Source: Terriglobales bacterium (lineage in GTDB: Bacteria > Acidobacteriota > Terriglobia > Terriglobales > Acidobacteriaceae). From it: DNA of 64,000 nucleotides. The position numbers and the translations under genes are program-made. The stretch is taken from contig JACPNP010000018.1 in the NCBI GenBank assembly GCA_016185365.1, positions 1-64,000 of the forward strand, written 5' to 3'. Below the pieces are notes generated by a model that saw only the letters and a list, made by a program, of their open reading frames with translations, ran no database searches and was not told the origin of the DNA. Shown here piece by piece: positions 16,399 to 23,202 of the stretch; the first letter of the stretch is position 1, and each line of letters begins with the position of its first letter.

Positions 16399-17412
16399 AT
16401 GTCTGCAAGTGCACATTCCAAACCGGGGTCCAAGCCGGAGCTCTGGACGCAGATCCGACAGATCGATTCCACGCGCCTCATGAGGGCGAATGCCGAACTC
16501 TGGCTGGTCCTGTCCCTGTTCATCCTGGCGCTGGTCCTGAATCAATTGATCGCCTCGCACCGCATGGTGCTGGGCTTGTATTCGTTGCCGACATTGTTAT
16601 CGGCCTACGTGTACGGCCGCCGTCACGCCGTGCTGACGGCCTTCGCAAGCATCTTCATGGTCGGGCTGGTAGTGTATTTCTCGCCCAGCATCATGACCGC
16701 CACGCCGGGCGTGCTCCAGCTCGAAGAAAAATGGTTCGATATCACGGTCTGGGGCGGAATCCTGGTGGTGACCGCGTATTTCATGGGCACACTGCACGAG
16801 CGGCAAAAAGCCCACATGCGGGAATTGGAAGACACCTACCACGGCGTATTGATGATCCTGCAGCAGTTCATCACGAAAGATAAGTACACGCAGAACCATT
16901 CCTATCGTGTCTCGATCTACGCGGCCAAGATCGCGGCGTATTACGGATTGCCGCAAAGCCGGATCGAGGACATTCGCGCGGCCGCGCTGCTGCATGATAT
17001 CGGCAAGCTGGAGATCAGCCGCGAGGTCCTATACAAGGCGGCCAAACTGACCAAAGAGGAGTTTGACGAGGTGAAGACCCACGTCACCCGGGGCGTGGAC
17101 CTGCTGCAACCCGTGGGCGGGACACTGCGCCGGGTGCTGCCCATCATCCTGGCGCACCATGACCGGCATGACGGCAACGGCTATCGTCCGCTCAAGGGCG
17201 AGGAGATCCCGATCGAATCGCGCATCCTCGCCGTCGCCGATTCTTACGACGCCATCACCAGCGACCGGCCCTATCGCAAAGCCAGCACGACCTATGAGGC
17301 CAAACAGATCATTCAGGGACTTTCCGGAAAAGACTTCGACCCGCAGGTGGTCGAAGCCTTCGTGCTGGCCTTCGACCGGCGGGAGCTTGAGATCCCGGAA
17401 GTCGTGATCTGA
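16399..17412 (+). CDS. Membrane HD-GYP domain phosphodiesterase
   Basis: About 337 residues. The N-terminal half has four hydrophobic segments (roughly residues 28-125), and the C-terminal half is an HD-GYP domain: HSYRVSIYAAKIAAYYG, LLHDIGKLEIS, HVTRGVDLL, ILAHHDRHDGNGYRPLKGEEIP and RILAVADSYDAITSDRPYR. HD-GYP enzymes hydrolyse cyclic di-GMP; the metal-binding histidines and aspartates are present. The eponymous GYP tripeptide is GYR followed by P. A TTG start 12 nt earlier is possible; I prefer ATG 16399. A degenerate PilZ gene lies 1.6 kb away, but a direct link is speculative. Confidence 0.9.
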   Translation: MSASAHSKPGSKPELWTQIRQIDSTRLMRANAELWLVLSLFILALVLNQLIASHRMVLGLYSLPTLLSAYVYGRRHAVLTAFASIFMVGLVVYFSPSIMTATPGVLQLEEKWFDITVWGGILVVTAYFMGTLHERQKAHMRELEDTYHGVLMILQQFITKDKYTQNHSYRVSIYAAKIAAYYGLPQSRIEDIRAAALLHDIGKLEISREVLYKAAKLTKEEFDEVKTHVTRGVDLLQPVGGTLRRVLPIILAHHDRHDGNGYRPLKGEEIPIESRILAVADSYDAITSDRPYRKASTTYEAKQIIQGLSGKDFDPQVVEAFVLAFDRRELEIPEVVI

Positions 17413-17433
17413 ACCGATTCGCGCCGCCCGCGT

Positions 17434-18933
17434 TCAACTCATGCCGCTACCGGCGGTCTTCAACAGCATCGCGGATTCCTGGATCGTTTGGCGGCAGCGC
17501 ACGACGCTTGCACGCAGGGCGTTCCCTTTTTCCGTCAGTCCCCGCTGCTTCGCGACCTCCAGAAGGTTTTCCGCCCGGGCAAAGGCCGTTTCAGCGAATT
17601 GAAAGAGGCAGGTCAACGCGTCCGCATGCGGCTTCCACAGGTATTCCGACTTGGCCTTGAGCTTGTACTCCACGGACTCGACCGTGATCCGCGCCACGAC
17701 GCCTCCCAGATAGCAGAGGATCTCCGCATAGTCGGCGCGAAAGCTTTTTTCCGCGCTGTAATCCGCCTTGAAAGCCTCGATCTCCGAGGGCGACAGGTTG
17801 ATCACGCCGCGGGTCAACGGGACGGTGGGCGTGGAGCGTTCGGAGACCCGCACAAAGTCGCGGATAGCCTCGATCTGCGAGCGGAGGCGGCCCTCTTCGA
17901 TGCCGGATTGCGCGTTCCGGGTCAAGAACGCGTGCGAGGACTGTACCCCGCTTGGCGATGACGATTCATCCCCGGCCATCGAGGCAGGGACCTGTGTCGC
18001 CCGCGCCGGGACGGCCGATTCCGCGGGAGCCGGCGCGGGTGTGGGTCGGCGGCCGCCGCCCTTCTTGTCCACGGCCTTCTTGAACGTGGAGATCTGCTTG
18101 AAATGTTCCTGGGCCTGGCCGTACTCGGTCGACATCACTTTGTGCTCCTGCACGTCCGCCAGATGTTTGACCGTGATGTCCCCCTCCACCCTGGACATGA
18201 TGCTGGCGCCTTCGGTCTGCATCCGCTCGGCAAATCCTTTGATCTGATCGGTCGTGGCCTTGAACAACTGGTCGAATTTGCGGCCGAAGGTGACGTTATA
18301 GACCGCGACCGCCGCCAGGACCTTCGGGTGATAGAACGAACCGCTGAACGACTGCTTGATGTCGCGCACCCGCTTGATGATGCCGGAGTCGATCAGTTGA
18401 TCGAAGGTCCGGAAGTCCGCCGCTTCCTGATGGAGGAACTCAAATTCACCAAGCAGCTGCTGGTGCTCCGCGGGGAGCGAGGGCGAGACCGGCAGGCCAA
18501 GCACATCGACGATCCGCTGCTCGCATTCCTGCATCTGCCGGTAGATACGCTGCCAGTGATCGTGGCTTTCCCCCGGCAGATCCACGCTCTCCATCTGCCG
18601 GAACAACGAGGTCGCGGCAAAATCAGCCTTGTCTCGGTCGACGTCCTCACGCGACTGTTTGCGCATGTAATACCGCAGCAAGGCGCACAACGTCTCTTCC
18701 GGGCAGGATTGTTTCAGGACGTCCCGGATCGCCGCCGGGGAGACGGCCAGATCCAGCAGGTCAAGCCAATGTTGAAATCGGATCAACCCCTCGGCCGTGG
18801 CGGCGGCATCAGGACGCGCAACTTCCAGCGGGACCGGGAGGGGATGGCCGAGGCGCTGCTGCAGGAGGGAAAAATAGAAATCGTGGACCGCTTGCAGATC
18901 GTTGTTCGCGCTGATGACGTGGTCTTCCGCCAT
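17434..18933 (-). CDS. Large soluble protein of unknown function
   Basis: 499 residues from ATG 18933 (the track's extra three codons begin at TTG). Mostly helical, no signal peptide or membrane span. There is a low-complexity Pro/Ala/Ser linker at about residues 300-345 (GGGRRPTPAPAPAESAVPARATQVP) separating an N-terminal ~295-residue helical region from a C-terminal ~150-residue helical region. Long heptad-like stretches (DQLFKATTDQIKGFAERMQTEGASIMSRVEG) suggest coiled coil. I recognise no family. It converges on the HD-GYP gene, with ends 21 nt apart. Confidence 0.65.
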   Translation of the reverse strand: MAEDHVISANNDLQAVHDFYFSLLQQRLGHPLPVPLEVARPDAAATAEGLIRFQHWLDLLDLAVSPAAIRDVLKQSCPEETLCALLRYYMRKQSREDVDRDKADFAATSLFRQMESVDLPGESHDHWQRIYRQMQECEQRIVDVLGLPVSPSLPAEHQQLLGEFEFLHQEAADFRTFDQLIDSGIIKRVRDIKQSFSGSFYHPKVLAAVAVYNVTFGRKFDQLFKATTDQIKGFAERMQTEGASIMSRVEGDITVKHLADVQEHKVMSTEYGQAQEHFKQISTFKKAVDKKGGGRRPTPAPAPAESAVPARATQVPASMAGDESSSPSGVQSSHAFLTRNAQSGIEEGRLRSQIEAIRDFVRVSERSTPTVPLTRGVINLSPSEIEAFKADYSAEKSFRADYAEILCYLGGVVARITVESVEYKLKAKSEYLWKPHADALTCLFQFAETAFARAENLLEVAKQRGLTEKGNALRASVVRCRQTIQESAMLLKTAGSGMS

Positions 18934-19002
18934 AGGAAGCAAGGATGAAGCGTAGATACGAAGCCAGTCTAACCAGCGTCAGCGCCTGGAGCAAGCCCGG
19001 AA

Positions 19003-19290
19003 TCAGTTGGACGGTTCCCCGGTCACGAACTCGACACCAAGGACCGGGCCGGCCACGTGGCGGACGATCACATCGATGGTGTTCGAGGTCTGGGCCTTTG
19101 GCTCCATGATGGTGACACGGATCTGGTCTCCCACTTTGACCGATGCCGCGACCGCGGCAGATCCGCCTGTGATCTGCATCCCCCCGCCTCCGGCGAGTAC
19201 GACCTTTCCCAGTTCCCGGCCGTTTGCATCCACGGCGATCGCGTCTTCGGAAAGTTGCAGGCGCGGGAATTGACGGCGCTCGAGCGACAT
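19003..19290 (-). CDS. Atypical PilZ-like protein
   Basis: 95 residues: ERRQFPRLQLSEDAIAVDANGRELGKVV..., then ...VGDQIRVTIMEPKAQTSNTIDVIVRHVAGPVLGVEFV. The N-terminal RRxxxR c-di-GMP motif and the PilZ-like beta-barrel strand pattern are present, but the second motif (D/N)xSxxG is replaced by a glycine-rich VLAGGGGMQI. It may therefore be a non-binding PilZ variant. Its start codon overlaps the stop of the acyl-CoA dehydrogenase gene (TAATG), so translation is probably coupled. Confidence 0.65.
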   Translation of the reverse strand: MSLERRQFPRLQLSEDAIAVDANGRELGKVVLAGGGGMQITGGSAAVAASVKVGDQIRVTIMEPKAQTSNTIDVIVRHVAGPVLGVEFVTGEPSN

Positions 19291-20471
19291 TACTTGCCTC
19301 CCAGCACCAGCTTGGCGATGGTATTCAATTGCATGTTCGAGGTGCCTTCGTAGATCTTGCCGATCTTGGCGTCGCGGAAATATTTCTCCACCGGATAGTC
19401 CTTCACGAAGCCGTAGCCGCCGTAGACTTCCACCGCCAGTGAGCAGACGCGCTCGGCCACCTGCGAGGTGAACAGCTTGGTCATGGCCGCTTCCTTGACG
19501 AAGTTCATGCCGGCGTCCTTCATGCGCGCGGCGTTGTAGACCATCATGCGCGCGGCTTCCAATTCGGTCGCCGCCTGTGCCAGCTGGAACTGCACGCCCT
19601 GAAAGTCAGCCACTGCCTTTCCGAACTGCTTGCGCTCCTGCGCATATCTGGCGGCGTGTTCCCAAGCGCCGCGGGCCATGCCCACCATCTGCGCGCCGAT
19701 GCCGATGCGGCCCTCATTCAGCGTCTCGATGGCGATCTTGTAGCCCTTGCCGGGTTCGCCCAGCACGTTCTCCGCCGGGACTTTGCAATCCTCCAGGATC
19801 AGTTCGCACGTGGAACTGGCGCGGATGCCGAGCTTGTCTTCTTTCTTGCCGACGGCGAAGCCGGGGAAGTCCTTTTCCACCAGGAACGCCGTGATGCCTT
19901 TATATCCAGCGGAAGCATCCAGCGTTGCGAACAGGATGAACAAGCCGGCTTCTTTCCCGTTCGTGATCCAGAGCTTGCGGCCATTCAAGACGTAATGATC
20001 GCCCTTGTTCTCCGCTTTCGTTGCCAGAGCGAACGCATCGGAACCCGAGCCCGCCTCGCTCAGCGCGTACGCGCCCACTGTGTCCGTCGCCATCTTGGGC
20101 AAATACTTCTTCTTTTGCGCTTCACTGGCCCAGCGAACCAGAGCGTTGATACAGAGGGTGTTTTGTACGTCCACGATCACGCCCGCGGAGGCGTCCACGC
20201 GGCTGATCTCCTCCACGGCGAGGATAGCTTCGAAGAACGTTCCACCACCGCCGCCGTATTGCTCCGGGATCTCAATGCTCATGAGTCCGAGCTGGAAGAA
20301 CTGCTCGATCAATCCATGGTCGAAGACCTGGCTCTCGTCCATCTCGCGTACCAGCGGGCGGATCTTCTCATCGGCGAACTGGCGGATGTTGTCCCGGAAC
20401 AGATGCTCGTCCTCGGAAATAGCGGTCAGGGGCATGACAGGCGGGGTCTTCGTGAGGGTAACGTCAGGCAT
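19290..20471 (-). CDS. Acyl-CoA dehydrogenase
   Basis: A 393-residue FAD-dependent acyl-CoA dehydrogenase of normal length. Signatures are ALSEAGSGSDAFALATKA and GRKLWITNGKEAGLFI for FAD binding, QVAERVCSLAVEVYGGYGFVKDYPVEKYFRDAKIGKIYEGTSNMQ at the C-terminus, and the catalytic Glu in IYEGTSNMQ. The position of the Glu fits short-chain (butyryl-CoA-type) enzymes. It introduces the 2,3 double bond into acyl-CoA and passes electrons to ETF. It supplies the step missing from the 3.8-7.5 kb thiolase-dehydrogenase-hydratase set. The PilZ-like gene is translationally coupled downstream. Confidence 0.93.
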   Translation of the reverse strand: MPDVTLTKTPPVMPLTAISEDEHLFRDNIRQFADEKIRPLVREMDESQVFDHGLIEQFFQLGLMSIEIPEQYGGGGGTFFEAILAVEEISRVDASAGVIVDVQNTLCINALVRWASEAQKKKYLPKMATDTVGAYALSEAGSGSDAFALATKAENKGDHYVLNGRKLWITNGKEAGLFILFATLDASAGYKGITAFLVEKDFPGFAVGKKEDKLGIRASSTCELILEDCKVPAENVLGEPGKGYKIAIETLNEGRIGIGAQMVGMARGAWEHAARYAQERKQFGKAVADFQGVQFQLAQAATELEAARMMVYNAARMKDAGMNFVKEAAMTKLFTSQVAERVCSLAVEVYGGYGFVKDYPVEKYFRDAKIGKIYEGTSNMQLNTIAKLVLGGK

Positions 20472-20549
20472 GGATGAAAAACCTCTGCGAACGCGGGATT
20501 CAGGGGGTGAACCAATGATTTTAGCATCCGGCGCGTGGCCGGGAGGCGG

Positions 20550-21434
20550 CTAAACGCCGCGGGCGACGATCTTGAGACCGTCTTCACTCAGGATCTTCTT
20601 GATCTGTTGTTTGGCATGGTTGAACCAGGGGCCATTCTGGTCCAGCTTGATGTAGGCCTGCCAATGGCTGAGGGCTTTGCGCGGCAGCTTGAGCTTTTCG
20701 AAGGCCAGGGCGACGTTGTAATGCGCGTCCGCATAGGTGGGCGTAAGCATGATGGCGGTCTGGTAGGCGCGGATCGCTTCCGGCAGCCGGCCGGTCTCAT
20801 CCAGCACATTGCCCAGATCGAAATAGGCCAGGGCATAGCGCGGCTCGGCTTCGATGGCCTTGCGATAATGCGCCTCCGCCCGGCCGAATTCCTGGCGGTT
20901 GTAATAGATCGTGCCCAAGTTGATGAACGCCGCCGCGTGTTGTGGTTCCAGTTCAAGGACCTTCTCGTAGGCGGCGATGGCTTCCGTCTGCGTGGCGATA
21001 TCGTCCTCAAGGGCCACGCCCCGGGCGAAGAGTTCGACCACGGTATCGGGATCCGGTTGGCGCATCGGCGAATCCACCACCAGAAGCCGGTTGCCCCGGG
21101 CGACGAAATCGAAGACATACTGTCCCGAGACCGGTTCCACCGCCTTGCCGTGATGGCGGAAGGCCACGCGCCGTCCGGCCGGGACCACGCTGGCTTCCAG
21201 CAGAGGGTTGGTCATCCCGGAGGCCAGCTTCATCTCTTCGAGCGATTTCAGGATCACGGCGGAACGCACCCGCTTGGCGCGCAGGTCGCGCAGGGCTTTC
21301 AAGGAGAGGAGGTCGAAAAAGGAAAAGGATGCTTGCATGGGAAACAGGCCAGCCCGTTCCCAACCTTGCATCTGGCGGTTTGTGATGCGCAAAATGCGCA
21401 GGACGTCGGTTCTATCGTATTGGGTCACAGCCAT
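20550..21434 (-). CDS. MerR-like HTH domain fused to TPR repeats
   Basis: 294 residues. The N-terminal ~70 residues resemble a MerR-type winged helix (DRTDVLRILRITNRQMQGWERAGLFP..., FFDLLSLKALRDLRAKRVRSAVILKSLEE). A linker region (to ~135) precedes at least three TPR units (AAFINLGTIYYNRQEFGRAEAHYRKAIEAEP, ALAYFDLGNVLDETGRLPEAIRAYQTAIMLTP, ADAHYNVALAFEKLKLPRKALSHW). It could be a DNA-binding protein that recruits partners through TPRs. The target is unknown. It is monocistronic and divergent from tRNA-Thr. Confidence 0.75.
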   Translation of the reverse strand: MAVTQYDRTDVLRILRITNRQMQGWERAGLFPMQASFSFFDLLSLKALRDLRAKRVRSAVILKSLEEMKLASGMTNPLLEASVVPAGRRVAFRHHGKAVEPVSGQYVFDFVARGNRLLVVDSPMRQPDPDTVVELFARGVALEDDIATQTEAIAAYEKVLELEPQHAAAFINLGTIYYNRQEFGRAEAHYRKAIEAEPRYALAYFDLGNVLDETGRLPEAIRAYQTAIMLTPTYADAHYNVALAFEKLKLPRKALSHWQAYIKLDQNGPWFNHAKQQIKKILSEDGLKIVARGV

Positions 21435-21571
21435 AGTTAACTGCTTGCAACGAAAGAACGTTCGAGCTATTCACCACCAAAACCATTATGGGGAACCACG
21501 GAAGGGAATAGCAAGCGAAAAAACAGTGCGCTTGTGGAAAACATGACTACCTTGATACCTCCCGATCGCTT

Positions 21572-21608
21572 CCAATCGCGCGCGCAGAGCGCAGCGCGCG
21601 GCGATTGG
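21572..21608. repeat. Strong hairpin overlapping tRNA-Thr promoter
   Basis: Inverted repeat with arms CCAATCGCGCGCGC and GCGCGC-G-GCGATTGG, 14 paired bases with one bulge, around an 8-nt loop. The right arm overlaps the proposed -35 box of tRNA-Thr. It could act as an operator or an upstream terminator stem without a T-tract. Confidence 0.55.
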
Positions 21609-21632
21609 TCGATGATTTTAGCGTGATAAAAT
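21605..21632 (+). promoter_or_regulatory. Promoter of tRNA-Thr
   Basis: TTGGTC and TAAAAT with a 16-nt spacer, ending 11 nt before the mature tRNA 5' end. A plausible housekeeping-sigma promoter. Confidence 0.55.
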
Positions 21633-21643
21633 CGAAGGAGTGG

Positions 21644-21719
<76 letters not shown>

Positions 21720-21802
21720 GATCGTCCCTCCAAAGTCATTTTCCTCGCCTAGATCACACATTACTTATCAGCACAGACTGATCCAATATTTCCTATAGTG
21801 TG

Positions 21803-21830
21803 CAAAAAAAGCCGCCCTTGCGGGCGGCTT
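21803..21830 (-). terminator. Terminator of PEP-CTERM gene
   Basis: On the minus strand AAGCCGCCC, loop GCAA, GGGCGGCTT then TTTTTTGCA. A perfect 9-bp stem with T-run, 34 nt beyond the stop codon. Confidence 0.9.
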
Positions 21831-21863
21831 GCACAGGAGCGTGCGATGGAGACTAGAAAATGC

Positions 21864-22535
21864 CTATTTCTTGATACGGCGGCGGACGAAGCGGCCGGCG
21901 CCGATCAGGCCCGTGCCGAGCAGGGCCATGCTGGCCGGCTCCGGGACCGGGGGACGATCCTTCACCAGGTCCGAAGAGATGCCGAACATGTTGTTGAACT
22001 CGCAGGTGGTAGTCGACGCCGCCTTCTTGGTCGCCTTGGTGGTGGTGCACACGTTGTCACCGAAGCGCGCTTGCAGGTGTGGCGGATCGAGGAGCACGCC
22101 GCCCGGTTGCAAGGTGATCAGGAAGGTGAAGCTGAAGGTCCCGCCATTGGCGCCCACACCAAGGCCGTTATTCGGGACTGCGGTTGCTTCGACGCAGCCG
22201 AAGCCGTTGTCCTGGCCGCCGCAACCATTTGCGCTGGCATTGCCTAACTGGAAGTTCCAGGGATCGCCGCCAGAGGGGCCGGTGCCGGTGATGCCGTCGA
22301 TCTTGTCCGACGTCTTGATGGCAATGGCCCAAAGATAATTCCCGGGACCGGTGTACGTGGCGGTATTCACTGTCAGTGTGTATTCGTACTGATTCGGGGT
22401 GGCGGTCGGGCCGACCAGGGTCAGGGTGAATTGGGCGTTGTTGGTCAGCGTCCCGCTCAGGCTCCAGGAATCCCCGTAGCCCGCGGTCAGCGAGGCCAAC
22501 AGGATAAGGGTAAGGATTGCTAATTTCTTGCTCAC
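21864..22535 (-). CDS. PEP-CTERM sorting-domain secreted protein
   Basis: 223 residues with a signal peptide (KKLAILTLILLASLTAGYGDS) and a C-terminal PEP-CTERM signal: VPEPAS, a hydrophobic stretch MALLGTGLIGAG and a basic RFVRRRIKK tail. Such proteins are processed by exosortase EpsH/XrtA and exported to the cell surface or matrix. The body is beta-rich and Thr/Asn-rich with a few cysteines. Start: GTG at 22535 with GGAG 6 nt upstream. The 5' leader has the direct repeat GATCGGAG-CTC-GATCGGAG, and farther up a 35-nt motif shared with 1132-1166. No exosortase gene is in the window. Confidence 0.88.
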   Translation of the reverse strand: MSKKLAILTLILLASLTAGYGDSWSLSGTLTNNAQFTLTLVGPTATPNQYEYTLTVNTATYTGPGNYLWAIAIKTSDKIDGITGTGPSGGDPWNFQLGNASANGCGGQDNGFGCVEATAVPNNGLGVGANGGTFSFTFLITLQPGGVLLDPPHLQARFGDNVCTTTKATKKAASTTTCEFNNMFGISSDLVKDRPPVPEPASMALLGTGLIGAGRFVRRRIKK

Positions 22536-22620
22536 GCTCGTCTCCGATCGAGCTCCGATCGATGTGGCCTCGGTGTCTCGTAACTGATTGGAGTGTAGGG
22601 TGGTTACGGGAATGCCACAA

Positions 22621-22655
22621 TGTCACGCAAGTAATCGCATAGTAACTTGGGGTAA
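22621..22655 (-). promoter_or_regulatory. Shared 35-nt motif upstream of PEP-CTERM gene
   Basis: Minus-strand TTACCCCAAGTTACT...GCGATTACTTGCGTGACA, ending 85 nt before the GTG start. It matches the copy at 1132-1166 at 30 of 35 positions. A TGGCATTCCCGTAAC word lies just downstream and is a partial match to a sigma-54 element (TGGCAC-N5-TTGC), so the motif could be an upstream activator site. The function is inference. Confidence 0.5.
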
Positions 22656-22736
22656 TGCGGTGAAGAAACTCGGGGCAGGAAAAATGGGTGGTATGGAAGT
22701 GGGACGAGGCCGCGCTCACGGCCCCTTCCGGTGCTT

Positions 22737-23042
22737 TTATCCGCACTTGTCGCAGCGGTGACGGGACGCCAGGAACCATCCGGCAGCCAATCCGAGCGCC
22801 GCGCCAACGAACCCGGCGGCCGCAGTCGCCGTCAAGGGATGTTGCTTGATCTCATGTCGCGTGTCCTCAATGGCATCTTCCGTCACCTGGCGCACCCCTC
22901 GCGCGCCCCGAGCGGTCGCATCCAACGCCGCTTCCGTGTTCCGGGCCACGTCTTCCTTCATCCGGGCCGCACGATCCAGCAACTCCACACCTGTCACTTT
23001 CACATCGTCGGCCATATTGCGTGTCATGTTTGCGAGATTCAT
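22737..23042 (-). CDS. DUF883/ElaB-like membrane-anchored protein
   Basis: 101 residues. A long amphipathic helix (NMADDVKVTGVELLDRAARMKEDVARNTEAALD...) leads to a C-terminal membrane helix, TATAAAGFVGAALGLAAGWFL, and a short tail with HRCDKCG. The layout matches the YqjD/ElaB/DUF883 tail-anchored proteins linked to the inner membrane and stationary-phase ribosomes in enterics; the equivalence is by layout only. ATG 23042 has a perfect GGAGG 6 nt upstream, so the track's five extra residues are dropped. Confidence 0.75.
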   Translation of the reverse strand: MNLANMTRNMADDVKVTGVELLDRAARMKEDVARNTEAALDATARGARGVRQVTEDAIEDTRHEIKQHPLTATAAAGFVGAALGLAAGWFLASRHRCDKCG

Positions 23043-23202
23043 AAAGACCTCCTCCAAGCACTATCAGTCGAACACCGGGCCTGCATGCCGGGTATGACTC
23101 CGGTCACAATGGAGTGTGACGCCAGGTCTCAGTCCACGCACCCCCATCCGTCAGGAGTCGTTTTCATTTATCCTTCTCCCGCCGGTCCCATAGGGAAAAA
23201 TT

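Noticed and set aside
22590-22620. Clear sigma-54 promoter before the PEP-CTERM gene
   Set aside because: TGGCA is present, but the -12 GC element reads TAAC, only a partial match; recorded as a hint only.
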